Source: Serinus canaria (taxonomy: Eukaryota; Chordata; Aves; Passeriformes; Fringillidae). From it: a stretch of DNA of 64,000 nt. Numbering within the stretch: position 1 is the first letter of the stretch; the number at the start of each line of letters is the position of its first letter. The stretch lies in NCBI RefSeq assembly GCF_022539315.1, contig NC_066315.1, positions 89,382,990 through 89,446,989 of the forward strand. The letters run 5' to 3'. Positions 49,625 through 62,619 of the stretch are shown in pieces. Both the position numbers and the translations under genes were made by a program. The notes below the pieces were generated by a model, which was not told the DNA's origin, searched no databases, and saw only the letters and a list, made by a program, of their open reading frames with translations.

Positions 49625-51559
49625 AATATTTTTGTTATTGTCTTTAGAGTGATTAGCTCTTCAGTGAGGTTTTAAAAACATAATAAACTTTCCATTACTA
49701 TTTTTTGAGGGGACAGGTCTTCAAAGTCCTGAAATGTCAAGTCATTATTTTTGTGGGGGTTTATTTTCATTTTTTTCTTGCCCCAGGAAAGCCTCTGTGT
49801 ATTGCTAAAGCAGTACCAAAGCTGTGTGAGCTCCAATTTACCCTCTCATTGCCAAGAAGATATTTGCAGTGAGCCAGCATCATGAACTGAGAGAGACACC
49901 ATCTCTCAAAAAAAACTACCACCTCAGCATAAGTAAGCTAATCAATAAGTTAATGGCATGAATCAATGAAAAAGATTTGGGAGAGATCTTAATTAAAGAA
50001 ACAACTGCTGATACAAATTATGTTTCCAATGTATTGATGTAGCAGAGGGCATGAGGTTGAACGGAGATGAGTGCTGATCAATGCCTTGGACATTTGCATT
50101 TCTTTTCATCAGAAGCCATCTCTCTTCATCCTTAGGCATACAGGCACGCACACATGCAGACGCACATCACTACCACAAGCACCTCAGAAGGGCTTTGGTT
50201 TCTTTGTCTTTATTGATTCCTGTAGCACTTTTCTGGAGGCTATTGTGGTTGCTTCACTTTACAAGGTGAAATGAAGGTCTCCACAGAGTAGATGATGCCC
50301 ATCCCATTAAACCTTCCTGGATACCATCTCAATACCCTAAGCCAGTAAGAAGTGCTTTTCCTCAGCGTGAGCATCATGACCTAGTGCAAGTGTAATTTTG
50401 GCAAGCTACAGCTACACAAAAAATAATGACAATATTCCCTAACACAAAGGGACAAGTGTGTGTGTGTGCATGTGCATGCCTTCAAGAGATACCCAGAAAA
50501 ACAGACGGACAAAGGGAGAGAGAGATAGTAAGAGAGCATTCTCCAGTGGCTGAACAGCACAAACATCCAAAGTCAATAGCTGGTTTCCCCAAGTGATTAA
50601 ATCTGAGACACAGTTTAAAGAGACATCAATCTGTGATGTCAGCAATGCTCAACATATAGCTAATGGAGCTTCAAAAGATCAATATTCAAACCTGACTTTT
50701 TTCATGTTAGAAACTCACACCACAGTGACATCTCTTGCTAGATGCAAAGTAGAATTACTTAAACTGGTTTTATTACTGCTATTCATATTTTGTTACATCA
50801 GATGTTAGTGTGCCTGCTTTTATTTTTTTCTTTTTTTTTTTTTAATTTTATTTTGGGACAGGAGGAAGCTTTATTCTCTAGGATGCAAAAAAGTAATTTT
50901 AAACTTTTGCTCAGCTGGTAGCCATGTAATCCATCTTATTTTCCTGTCAGGTTTTATAATGAAGTCAAAAGCAATCCTAAACTGGTGACATAATAATCTA
51001 ATGCTGTGTAGTAATGATTATGCTGGATCCAAAAATATGTTTTCACATATTGAAGAAATAGCAAAATTTCAATTGTCATCATCATAGTAGTATCCCAGGG
51101 CAATAATAAAAATATCTGATAGGAGAAGAAAGAACTACATTTTTAGCTACTTAAAACATAATCAAGACTCAGTGAAAAGGCTGAAAAAATGGAATAGATT
51201 GAAAAGTATCATTCAATAAAATGCCAGTTTCCTGCGGTTGAATTGCTGTGTGTCTCATTAGTTGCATTTAAGAGGCCATAGGAAAAGCAGAAGAATCTTA
51301 AATATTGAAGTCATTAGCTATACTAATATTATCACTGTTCTATAATAACATCCTATCTAGAACTAAGCTCTAGCATGCATCACATTTATTAGAGAATGAT
51401 TCTATTGACACATTGCAGCATATGTAAACTGGCTGAATATGTGGTAAAATGATTTAAATATTAAGTGAGCTCTGTCTTCCAAACGTTTGTTCAAAGACTG
51501 GTAGAATTGGAACCCTGCTCTAATCAGGCTTTCCCATTTCCTTCTCCCACAAGAAATAA
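49625..51559. other. Non-coding DNA with short simple repeats
   Basis: Contains a (TG)n run at 50456-50468, a GA-rich stretch near 50514-50535 and a T-rich tract near 50819-50848. The interval 49880-50060 has some enhancer-like AT words, but too weakly to call. No gene was recognised. Confidence 0.5.
50456..50478. repeat. (TG)n microsatellite
   Basis: Alternating GT over 13 bases, then the related gcatgtgcatg. It is short and possibly polymorphic. Confidence 0.85.
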
Positions 51560-52340
51560 AAGAAAAACAAAACCAAGTCAAATTAAGTTGTTAAATGGTT
51601 TAAGGATTTGATATCTTTTGCTGTTAATTTAAAAGGCTGAGCTGCAGCTCATTTCTTTTCATCTTTATAGCAAAGCAGAGAGTGACCCCAAGGGTCAGTG
51701 AGGATTATCTCTGTGTCTTTCCATTCCATCTTACGTTATTAGTTTACGCTGCAAATGAGAAACTGATGTCAGAAATATGCCAAACATTATTTATAAATAT
51801 AGGAAAAAATCAGGGTGAAGTCACATAGGTCTGTGGCTTAGCATGTAAAGGTCTCAGCAGCAATTAGTAATTAAGATACGTCTACTGTAAGGTGGAAACC
51901 CTCATTTCAAGAACAGAAAATATTTTCTTGGAATGTTGGTAAATTAAAACATTAAATACAACCCTGAAATGCCAAACACTAAGCATGAAATGTATCAGAA
52001 ACCTTATAATTAAAAAAAAATATAATTATTAGAACAGTGTCTCAAGGTAAAGAGAGGTACTGAAGTCATTACTAGTCTTAAGTTGACTGAAATTTATTAG
52101 GAAGTTACTTTAAATTTTTCCATATACTTCGTTTGATTGACCTTAAAAGAGTGATTTTTTTGCTTTTTTTTTAATAAGAGTTTTAATTGTACCAAAGCAT
52201 TATAAATGGTGTATATAAAAAAGAGGTGAATTTCTCCATTAATGAAAAGCCATACTAGTCTTTTGAGGACTTTTAGTTAATTAGCATTAGCACAAATGTC
52301 ATGTGATAAAGCATTGTATTTTTACATTATTACAGAGGAG
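51560..52340. promoter_or_regulatory. Candidate conserved non-coding element block
   Basis: High-complexity sequence with homeodomain-like words (attagtaattaag near 51864-51876, tagttaattagcatta near 52274-52289), a perfect 14-bp palindrome tgagctgcagctca at 51638-51651 that contains an E-box-like cagctg-type core, and a few CpGs (near 51735, 51747, 51880). No transposon or coding signature. A T-rich interruption near 52158-52172 suggests two separate elements. The inference rests on sequence character. Confidence 0.33.
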
Positions 52341-54028
52341 TGGAAACTACTCCTTATATTAGTCATTGAAAGGACAACTAAAAAATAGGCAGAATTTAAG
52401 ATTCAAAATATTTCAAGTAGAAATTTACTGCTAAGAACGTGTGAGGGCAAAATAGCTAATAGGCAATGATATTTGGAGAGAAGAAATTGCTCTGGCATAT
52501 AAAAATTCACCAAAATTTTACAATGTTATTTGAAATCTCATGCCTTTGTATCAGAGGCTTTATATAAAAGATGTGCATTCTATTTTTTATGCTCCTCACA
52601 AGATACTGGAAAGATGTGAAATAAGACAAATACATTATGTTTAAGTGACATTGCTCTATACCATATTGCTCTAATAACTCAGAAAGAAGGAAGGTCACAC
52701 ATTTGAATAGAGATGCTCCAATTGTAGCACATCACACTTTTTAACCCAGCCTCTAATGAAGTCAGAAGTAAATGAAGTGCTGTGACACAGAGGACGTGTG
52801 TGCATGCACACATATTCTCATTAGGGCTGATCATTAAGGCTAATCAGTAAGTCAAGGATGCCATACACCCCACTTTTAATAAAGCAAAGAAACACAGCAT
52901 TCTGACCTTACCAGCAAAAAATAATAAAAAATAAAAAGAAGAAAAAGATATATCTGGCCAATCAAGTGACCACGTCATTCATTCAAATTTCATTCCAGTG
53001 TGTTTCTCCCATCACCTCAGTCTCTAGCCTAGATCAATCTGCACAAAGAAAGAGTAACAGGTCCCTGTAGCATAACTGACTAGAAGCCTTTATTATCCTT
53101 TAAATCCCAACTTGTGGAGCACTTAGTGTATCATGTGCACAGAAGTAATGTCTAACTTTGTAGATCTGTAAATTTTGCTTTTACTTTGTTGTAATGATTC
53201 ATTCTCTCCCCTTCCCTGTCTAGATATGTTATCTCTAGGTTCCTGAGTTGTAAACCAAGGAAAATCAAATATTCCAGGTTCAGAAGCTCCAGGGATAGGA
53301 ATGATCAGCTGGAAATAGGGACAGAGATACAGAATTTCTTCACTCAGCTATGCTGCCAAAGTCAATGGCTCACAGCATTGTACCTCAGGTATTCCTGGTT
53401 GTTTCAATGCACATTGCTCCTTCCAGCAAGGTTACAGTTGTTCTGCTGAACTTTTAGGATAATTTTATAAAATCTAGTAGTCCAGTTTTATCTGACAACA
53501 TTACTACAAAGAAGTCAAGACAGACATAAAGCATTGAAATTAATAAAGTAGCTTAGTTTTGTTTTGTTTTCCAATGAAAACACACAGGAACAGGTAAAAA
53601 GAGATAAAAAGACAAGCATGTTTGAGCTTAGAAGATTCTGTGAAGTCCACTAGGAATTCACTAGGTAATTTCACTTGGGGAGTGTGACAATAAGAGAAGA
53701 TGAACACTATTCAAATTGTAAAATAGATTTTAGCCTGAGATACTATAGACTTAATTGGCAGAGACTTAAATGAGGACTGGCAGAAGGAGGCAGTGGGTCA
53801 TCAGTATCTCAGCATTTAACTTTCAGGTGTCTCTTCACAAAGTTCCAAGTGTGTTTATTAAACCCAAAGGTCATGTATACTGTCCAAAGGAAAATATAGT
53901 TAAAACATTCAGCATGAAATCTACAGCTACATGAAAGGTCAGTTTGGAGGTAGGGAATTTTTCCAAGTGCTGGCTATTTATCTAGGAATTTGGAGAGTTT
54001 AACTCAAATTATACATTATTCCCAGGGT
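52341..54028. other. Non-coding DNA, nothing recognised
   Basis: Unique AT-rich sequence. An A-rich patch occurs near 52916-52949. No supported frames or repeats. Confidence 0.5.
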
Positions 54029-54100
54029 AACTGTTTAGAGGATTTGGGCTTTGATGATTCTAGTGGCCACCTTCCAACTCTGGATATTCTGATTCTATGA
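54029..54100 (+). mobile_element. CR1 LINE 3'-end remnant
   Basis: The short segment 'gatttgggctttgatgattctagtgg ... ccaccttccaactctgga' ending attctgattctatga matches the last 70 bases of a CR1 3' end in sense orientation. It is too short to assign a subfamily. Confidence 0.75.
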
Positions 54101-54887
54101 AGGAAGCTTAATGTTTTTAAAGGACTTAGACAATGGGGGTACTGAAGTCATCCCAGGACACCTTTGTAGCTCAAGTTAGTCTTTGAAGCTCCTACTTTGC
54201 AAAGCATACTATAAGTCTTCCCTATAGTCAGAGAAAGAACAGCTAGTACAATCTTCAATTGTTGTTCATTTGGGTCATCTCCTAGCCAAAGCAATCCCAA
54301 AAATCTTGGAGGAGTAATTGTTAAAGAAAGAATTTGCTTTCTATGTGAACAAAAGCTTCCTCGCCCTCCAAGATGCCTAATAAGAATTGCTGGATTAAAT
54401 GTCTACAAGGAGATGGTGGCACAAGCAATTTGCTATGACAGAAAAATTTCATCCAAAGCTCAGGACATAAAGATGCACAGAATTAAAACAGTTTCTGGAA
54501 GATCACATTTGAAATGGACCATATTATGACTTAACTATCATATCAAGAAAAGTAATGAGGGCTCTTTTGTTAGGCTATAAGTACATCCAAATTTTCTGGA
54601 AGAACTTGGCTTCTTGCCTCATTCATTATGTCACAGGGAGTACCACAAGCACCTATGGCACCTCTGTGTGTCACAGGCTCTTTTACATGGCAAGAAGACT
54701 TCTAGGAAAGTTTTCATGAAGCCTTCTTTTATTCAACATTACAATGCAATTTTTCTCTGTTGTATTAATGTTTTAAATAAAAAATCGTTATTTAAAATGA
54801 AAAAAAATCTTAGTGCTACATTTCAAACTGATCAAGCTCCTATCTAGTCAAACTAAAGTATTTTTGGAATTTTTTGATAAGTTTAAT

Positions 54888-54960
54888 TCTTGGAATCGAA
54901 CCTCGATCAATAGGTATTCGCTGCTGGTTGAAAAGCAGTTAGCTATCAACTAATAAAACA
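54888..54960 (-). other. Possible decayed tRNA-like or tRNA-SINE remnant
   Basis: On the minus strand a B-box-like ggttcgattcc (opposite 54892-54902) follows a 5-bp hairpin ctgct/agcag (opposite 54921-54938) and a D-arm-like agttgatagct (opposite 54941-54951). The order and spacing resemble a tRNA with a long variable region. The T stem has mismatches and no acceptor stem pairs, so it cannot be a working tRNA. Chance resemblance is a real alternative. Confidence 0.2.
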
Positions 54961-56171
54961 AAGCACCATGGAGCAAGATTAAAAACAGTAAGTTTGAATC
55001 CATCCATCACAACTGCTCAACACACAGAACAATATTCCCTTTGCTTTCCACTGCATGATTATGCACTGCACAGAAAAGAAGAACATTGCTGTTCACACCT
55101 ATATTCACTTCCCGATACCTAGCACATACAGTACAGTCCTCAAAAAGTTTTGAATTTATTTAACATGTAAGGCTTTTCCTGTGAGAATCTGTTTGTGAGT
55201 TGTGAGCTGTGTGTATTGATGAATGCAATAAATTCAGATTAGGTGCTGTTGTGCTATGAAATCATCAAGCCTTTGTTGGATTTGAATCCTTTCCAGACAG
55301 CACTTAGGCACACTTCAGAGGACTGAATAATTCAGAAAATGTTACCAAGAGTCAATATGGATGATGCTACTCTGCTTTTTTAAGATTATGAGACTTCAGC
55401 CATATGGATATGAGCTGTTCTGTGTCACATGCCCCTGAGGATCAGAAGACAGACACCCAATCATTTTATATATAAGCACAGACAGAGCCCTTTGGAACAG
55501 TACTAAATATAGAAACAAAACCAAAATATCATCCACTTCTAAAGTGAGTAGTCTGACTGCTCTTCATTTTGCCCATTGGCAAGTGGCTGTTTCAGAATTC
55601 CTTAACTGCCAGTGAGGAAGTGACTGAGAAGCTGTCTATTGGTCAGCCTTGCGTGCCTGCCTGTTGGTCTCTGCAATTCTCACTCGGTAAAATCATTTCT
55701 CTTCTGGTCTATCACAGACTGAAGAAAAGGACAAATCCTAATTTAGCTTTTAAGGAGAGATAGGCTCTTACCTGAGGTCTCGATGAACTTGTTAGAGGAT
55801 GCCGCATTTTTATGTCAGGAATGTCCCAGAAAATGATCCATGCAACATAATTCTACTTGTCAATAAATTGTAGAACATAAGATGTATGAGGCTATTGCTT
55901 CTTTAATTAAATGTATAAGATACTGCATTATTTTCTCATTAGAACAGTGATCTAAGGAGAAATTCTACTCAATAACATGCTCTAATAAAATAGAGCAGCA
56001 ACAATGCAAAACAACTTCTTAGATACATCCAAACCAAAATCATACAGAGTGGCAATAAAATAATGTTGATACTAGACTGGCAGGTATTTAAATTTTGAAC
56101 CACAATTTCTTTCCCTGAACTCATTTAAATTTTCTAAATGACATAAACATAAGTCCACACCTCTTCAATTA

Positions 56172-56192
56172 AATATATATATATATATATAT
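56172..56192. repeat. (TA)n microsatellite
   Basis: About ten alternating AT dinucleotides, likely length-variable. Confidence 0.9.
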
Positions 56193-58029
56193 GTATTGTT
56201 TTCAGAGAGCAGTTGAAACATTTTATAGGTACCACATAATATTACATTACTGGAACACTATGTGTCTTTTTTAGCACTCAGTTTTAGAGCATGACATAAT
56301 TTTGTTTACAAAAATTACTTGCATGCATTCTGTTCATTGAAAAATAAAAGCATGAATTTTTTTTAAAATTAGCATCTCAGGGTCATTGGATTTGCTATTG
56401 TTTTGAAGGATGCAACAGTTTTATTAAAATAATAAGTAATCAGCTCCAAATAATGACTCATCATGTCAGCCTTTTAGGGCACCAAAAATTCAGTTCTCAG
56501 TGAAACTGCTCAAACTACAACGCTGAGTCTTTTGAACATGACAGAGGTGCAAAAGAGAATTTTAAGAACCTGCATTTCTAGTAACAATTCTCAAGGAAAA
56601 AGTTGCTTTCAGACTCTGAGAGTATTAGAAACATTTGATTAAAATAGGTATGAGTCACTCCCTCCTGTCTCCCAGAGAATAGTACAGCTAAAGGTCTGGG
56701 CATGCAGAAGGTATACCAGGAGATATATAAAATACCTCTAGCTTATTTTTACTTCTCACTTCTCATTTCATGATGATTTTTTTACAGTATTAAAAAAACC
56801 CAATAGGATATATAAAAAACTACCCTATAGAATAAATATATTTCTCAAAAGAGGGGAGTTGTTTTTAAACAACTTGTGTCTGTAGCCAGTATGATTCCTC
56901 AGATCTTTTCTTTCCTAAATTAGCATCTTTTGGGTCTGATTTTATTGGAAACTGTGGGGACATTTTGCATGGCAAATTTTATTAAACTCCATGCTTTGAA
57001 AATGTTATTATTTTTTGAAGTATGGGGAAAAATATTCTCCTTCTCATAACTCTACAGAAAGTCATCCATAATGATGATCTGAATGATTAAACAATATATA
57101 TTTAGGGAGTATGGTTTTTGAAATATTATTCCCTATTATATTGAGGCATTCTATGACTTTCCATGCAATATTATTTATTCAGAGTATTGTATTAGAAAAA
57201 AAAATACAAGGTAGTCCATATTTTCTCTTTTGGGCATTTAAAGTTTGTCCAGTTATCAGGAGAAAGCCCAATTGGTTGTATGAATTATCAGCCTCTGCAT
57301 TTCAGTCACATGCCCACAAGACAATAGCATGACTTGAAATTTGCACAGGCTGTCTATATATTATGCTGCTGTGAGTAAATTTATATTTTAGGAAAGTATA
57401 TACTCCTACTTGCATTTAAAATAGAGACAAAACACAGTGATTTCCATGAGGAACAAACTTGGATCAATGACTAAGATTTTCAACACCTGAATTTAAGTTC
57501 CCAAAACCAATATTCAGTCATATAAAGAAACTGCCTGATTTTCAGAACTACAGAGTTCCAGAAACCACTTGTTGAGATTTAAGGTTTTGTGAGCTCATTT
57601 AGTTTTAATAAAACAGGTCGTTTATTTTTGTATTTAGGGGTAGATTTTAAGGACCTAAATTTAGGCTCCTATTTTAAAAATTCTTGGCCTAGAGGTTTTG
57701 GAGATATTTTGTTTCACACGTTATTGACACAGTGGTTCAGGAGGTGAGATAAATATTATATCCCACATTACAGCCCTAGTTCTCTACAATGGCTTTTTCA
57801 ATTGTGTCTGCCAAGTATATTTACTTGTGGCTGGTTTTAGTACAAGTTATTCAGATCATAATTCTACAATAAATTAGTAAAAATGATGGTGAATTTCTAT
57901 ATTTAAAAAATACATTTCAATACTTCAACTATATCTGCTTTTATCCCTGCACATTCTCTGAAAAGTTTTGCTCCTCTGGTGTTCCCATAAATGTATATTG
58001 TTGCTCACAGGTTACATGCTTTACACATA

Positions 58030-58318
58030 CACCTTCCCCTCAAGGCCCCTCAGCATCTTCATAGCTCTCCTTTGGACACTCTCTAATAGTTTAAGAAGTC
58101 TAATAGTTCAATTGTAATTTCTTTCTTATGTTGTGGCGCCAAAAAGTGCCCCCAGAACTTGAGGAGTGGCTGCACTGGTGCAGACCTGGAGGAGGACAGT
58201 CCCCTCCCTTGACTAGCTCGTGGTGCTGAACCTGACCCACCCCAGAACACACTGATGACTCATATTCAACTTTTGGTCAACCAGGATCCCCAGGTTCCTT
58301 TCTGGAGCATGGCTTTTA
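58030..58318 (-). mobile_element. CR1 LINE fragment, late ORF2 region
   Basis: On the + strand it reads 'cctcagcatcttcatagctctcctttggaca', 'ttcttatgttgtggcgcc', 'gtgcccccagaacttgagga', 'cccctcccttgactagctcgtggtgctg', 'ccaccccagaacacac', 'tgactcatattcaactt' and 'accaggatccccaggttcct'. This is the antisense of the CR1 ORF2 C-terminal part, the segment encoding LGVLVD-KL and the following alanine/lysine-rich block. It lacks the 3' terminal tail, so it is an internal fragment, probably left after deletion. Scattered indels break the frame. Confidence 0.92.
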
Positions 58319-59242
58319 TTATTAATTATAGAAATTTGCAATTATAAATATACAAATAAATTTGTTCCAGTTGATGTCCCAAGTTTTTTATATTTTTGCC
58401 TTCTGACTAGAAAATTTTCAAGCCAAATTTCTACAAAAGGATGAGTTCAGCCACCTTTAAATATGAGAAAGTGATTAGGGCAAGAATAAGAACCTGAGAG
58501 CCTAAGAACCTGTGTTCTGAGACACAATATTTTGGAAAAAAAAAATAAAAGGCTTTATTGTGAAGAACAGAAAAACATGTAAATCAGTACAGAATTTTAT
58601 ACTTCATGATCCCTTAAATTTCAAATTTTATTTGTAATAGCATTTTTAATGATGAGTCCTTATTTGCAGAGTCAGAGTTTGCATGTGTAGTAAGCTGGCT
58701 CTGTTCATAAGAATGTGTTGAATATTTGCAGCAAATACACGATTTTTCATATGCATTATGATGTCTGATTTCTTAATAGCAAATGGAGAATATGTATATG
58801 GTGAGATAATATTCAAGAGAAAAATATGGACTGCTTTAGCTGAGAAACATTTCATACTTCAAGTATCTGTACCCCAAACTCAAGTTGAATTTCAACAATG
58901 ATATTTCATATGCCTTTTCATAGTCAGCTGGTAACTTTGAAATTCTTTTATGACAGAAGAATAGCTGAAATTTCTTTTCACCAGAAGTATTTAAAATCAG
59001 TGAAGAAGTGGGCTCTTCTGATTGTTCCACAAAATTGAAATACAAATGTTCAAATGTAGATCAAGTCTATCAGAAACACTTGGGTCTGAAAATACTTTTT
59101 GATTTAAAAACAATTCTTTAGAGAAAGGTAATTCATGAAAAAAAAATTCATTATCAATTTATTGTTTGGTTTCAGCTGCTGAAATAGTGAATTCAGTCTT
59201 AAGGCTTGGATTGGTGAGTTACTGATGAGATGTGTAATTTGG
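58319..59242. other. Non-coding DNA, nothing recognised
   Basis: AT-rich sequence between two CR1 fragments of opposite orientation. A short A-rich run lies near 58536-58545. Confidence 0.5.
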
Positions 59243-59332
59243 ATGGACACAGCCCTGAGTCATCTGATCCATGTTGACCCTTAGGCAACCTCCAGAGGTT
59301 CTTTGCAATCTAAATTTTTCTGTGATTCTGCA
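59243..59332 (+). mobile_element. CR1 LINE 3'-end remnant
   Basis: The words acagccctgagtcatctga, atgttgaccctt, acctccagaggttc and tttttctgtgattctgc occur in the order of an avian CR1 3' end in sense orientation. It is more diverged than the copies at 34.2 and 35.8 kb. Confidence 0.75.
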
Positions 59333-61629
59333 ACTACTCTTTCTCTTTTTGATACCAAAATGCAATTTCCAACTAATTATGGAGAAATTTGAAAAGTTTA
59401 TGTGTTTTCTGAATATGCTGTAGTTTATGGATCCAGCTAGTTCTTTGATGTCTATGCTCTATACAACCAGAAAATAAATAATATGTCTGGTAACGCTTTG
59501 AAGGTTTTTCTCTTCTGAAGAGAAACTGCTTTCATAAAGTCTCTGGACAAGTTTCTCTGAGGAGAGCAGAGACTAAATGAACAGCCTAAAGCAGCAATCA
59601 ACTGAATCAACAAACTAATGGCTGCAATCAGCTCCCACAAGGACATTTCTTCCATAGCACAAAGGATACTTAGATATGTTAAAATAATGAAAAGGAAGAC
59701 TCATCATTGAGCACAGACTCCTGAGTAATACTTTCACTAAAAAACAGCAGAGTCATTCCCATATGAGAATGCATTACACTCACCAAATATATTTAAAATC
59801 CCTATACTGATAGGAGTGCTTCATATTCCTCTTCCTGTTTTCTACATCTCTGAAACAAGACAACAAGACTTCCAGAGAGCTGTGCCATGCCTTGGACTCA
59901 AATACTGTGCCATGCTTTGGACTCCAGCACAAAGGTTCATTACACAGCTTAGCCAAACTTGTGTATGACAGCTGACCTTTGGAAACCCTGTGTGTATTCC
60001 TAGACCACCAAAAAAGTGAGATCTAACAATTTCATGTGGGTTTCTCTCAACAATGTTTTAGCTAATATGTTTCATGTCATATTTGCCACAGGTTGGTTGG
60101 GTATGTTGACAATTACAGTTATTATATATCTATGCATTAAGTTCATAGATATGTCTGAATTCTTGGAGCAGAGAACAAACAAAGACTCAAGGACTCAAGC
60201 AGGATCCAGCCATAACCTTGGGTTGAGTGTTTTGCAAAAATCGCTTTGTTCCTACTTTATTTCTGTAACTTGAATTTGTGGCTAGTAGGACATATTTTCT
60301 TCCTGCCATTGGTGAATTTCAAAAAATGGTTCATTCCCTCACTTTTTAAGCTGTCTGGAAGTTGGATTTGTTTACGGCTACCTTCTTATAATTTGACTAG
60401 AGCAGCATTTCCTGCCTAGGCTTTAAGGAGTGCTTGCTTTATCCACCTTCACCTGTGTCTCCCTATACAGTAAATGTTTCCATCATGGTGGAGACAATTT
60501 CAAAACATTCATGTTTGAAAAAAAGAAAAAGCCCAAATGGAACCTATGCTAATGTTACAGACATAATATTTTCACATGTAGTCTAACCCACTCAATTGCT
60601 TTTCAGTCAGTGAGTGAGTAAATCACCAGATGTATCACTAGGCTACCAGGTATTGATTTGCTTGCTAACTTAACTCACAGTAAATGAAGGTTGGCCTTGA
60701 GCTGGAGATCAGGGACTATTTTTTTCTGTACATCTCTAGAGTCAAGATCCATTCTTCAGGCATTAAAATGTGTGAAATAAGCTAGTAAATAGTAAGAAAA
60801 TACAAAATAAATAAGTACATACATGTAATGGAAGCATATGAAGAACAACATTGAGGCAGACCAAAACTTGCAACCCTGTAGGAAGCTGTGGATACTTGTA
60901 TACTTTTTGTGCCTAGTATTGCAGTTTTTCCTGATGGAAAACTACCATCAACATTAGATCAAGCCTTATAATGGCACCACATTCAAAGTACTTAATTTGA
61001 GAGTGCTCTGGAGACTCAATTCAGAGGTCACCCCTGCCATTTCAAAGGAGAATGCTACAGGGACATCAAACAGAGAATCTATTCTCAGCAACAAATATTT
61101 AATGCACTCTACTAGTTCGTGTTTAATGTGTAGCTGTAGCCTACAGAATTTTAAAATACAAAAACTCCATGCATTACACTTTTGGAAGCAGAAAGTTATT
61201 CATGGTCTTTTCCCTGTAATTTTTCTGGTCTTCAGATGCTGGCAGCTGAGAAACATATACTGTTCCTTTCAGCTGCATAACTCTCCTTCCAGCGATTAAT
61301 TACTTAGATACTTTGGAATAAATAGGATGTAAAGAAATACCCAACAAAAGCCTAATGCATCTCCAATGATGGAACCCTGTGCTATGCCTGAGATGAATAT
61401 CCTTTTCAATTTTTTTTTGAAAGACAAGCAGATTATTCAAAATTATGGCAATCAGATACTGGCAGAGAAGAAAAATAGCGATATGCTGAACAGAAACCAC
61501 TTAAATGCTGCAAGTCTTGATAATATAATATTTCCACAACTGTTTCTGTTTAAAACTAATAAAAATAAACATAAAACATTCCCTTCTCCTCCTATCAAAT
61601 TCATTACTTTGAGCGACAAAATGACAAAA
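59333..61629. other. Non-coding DNA, nothing recognised
   Basis: Unique AT-rich sequence with one short direct duplication at 59880-59924 and a small tandem gactcaag pair near 60183-60199. Open frames are at most 100 codons and have no domain. Confidence 0.5.
59880..59924. repeat. Direct duplication, 20 bp word at period 25
   Basis: ctgtgccatgccttggactc at 59880-59899 recurs at 59905-59924 with one change (c to t), implying a relatively recent local duplication. Confidence 0.88.
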
Positions 61630-62480
61630 TGATTAGCTGTTAATAAGGCCCTGGTTTAAAAGATTGACTGACATTGCATTACTCATTTAATTTCCGCTTC
61701 TCCTAGGTTTTTTTTTTCTTTCCTCCAAGCACAGAGGGAATTAATATTATCACATCAAAGGCCTCCCTCTAAATGGGGGAGAAAAATCATTTAAAAGGAC
61801 AGAGGCTGTGATTATTCAAACTAGGTTATTTGCACCTTGTATATATAACGATATCATGGTACAACTTCATTTTGTTCAAATTGCTGTCAGTCACTAATAG
61901 AAGAAATTTGCTTCCGTTTTATCAGTGCTATTGTGTTCAGTCAGATTTGTGGGTGTAGGACGGCGAGTTCAGGCTGGGCATTAAACATGAAATCTGATAA
62001 GAGGGATATGAGGAACGGAGAGTAAGGAAGGTACAGAGCAAAGGAAGACTGATTGTGAATCCAGCATTCACAATGCAAATGCCTCCCCACCCCACCTTCC
62101 TTCGTGATTTTCTTCCCTCTCTCTGTGTGTTGTTTTTATTTAAAGACACAGATGCAACCACACACTAAAGTGCAAGCATGAGCCTCTGTGGAATATGAGA
62201 TTTAGCAATACAACTCTGTGCTCTGGTGATTTTATTTCCTTTCACTTTGATTCCTGACAGACAAATTATTCCAGGGATGATTTAACACCTAAAGATGTAT
62301 GTCATATTCCATAAAATAGTTGTATCAGTGGGAAAAATTATGAGTGGCACAACCCCTGGCCTAGCAACATCCAATGATCTATCAGCATTTAACTCTTGGC
62401 AGATTGAATTATTCCCCTCCCTAACTGTAACTGTGTTAGGGCTTGCATGACAAACAGTCCACTTGTCAAATATTTATCCT
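61630..62480. promoter_or_regulatory. Candidate conserved non-coding element block
   Basis: Non-repetitive, no coding frame, with many factor-like words: gctgttaataagg near 61637-61649, gaattaatattatcaca near 61738-61753, ttatcagtgc near 61919-61928, ctgtcagtcac near 61884-61894 and GATA-like tctgataag near 61992-62000. Retained CpGs occur near 61696, 61849, 61962 and 62015. The character is that of a vertebrate long-range enhancer. Conservation was not measured. Confidence 0.38.
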
Positions 62481-62493
62481 TCCTCCTAAAAAA

Positions 62494-62572
62494 TAAGAAA
62501 AAAGAAAGGGGGGGGGGGAGGAGTGGGGTAGAGGGAGAGGAAAGATAAAAAAAAAAAAGATTGACTTGGATA
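62494..62572. repeat. Polypurine tract with an 11-G run
   Basis: A nearly pure purine stretch: A-rich, then eleven G at 62508-62518, then gtgggg, gaggg and an A run. The G runs could support a G-quadruplex (four G tracts within about 30 bases). The purine/pyrimidine strand asymmetry could also form triplex DNA. The length is likely variable and a sequencing-error hotspot. Confidence 0.9.
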
Positions 62573-62619
62573 AGGAGGGGCAATATAAGTGGTAAAAGAC
62601 CAACCACAGCATGAAATAT

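Larger units (their letters stand above)
54101..58029. other. Non-coding DNA with a tRNA-like remnant and an AT microsatellite
   Basis: No gene recognised in nearly 4 kb. Listed separately are the tRNA-like word cluster at 54888-54960 and the (TA)n run at 56172-56192. The rest is unique AT-rich sequence. Confidence 0.45.
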
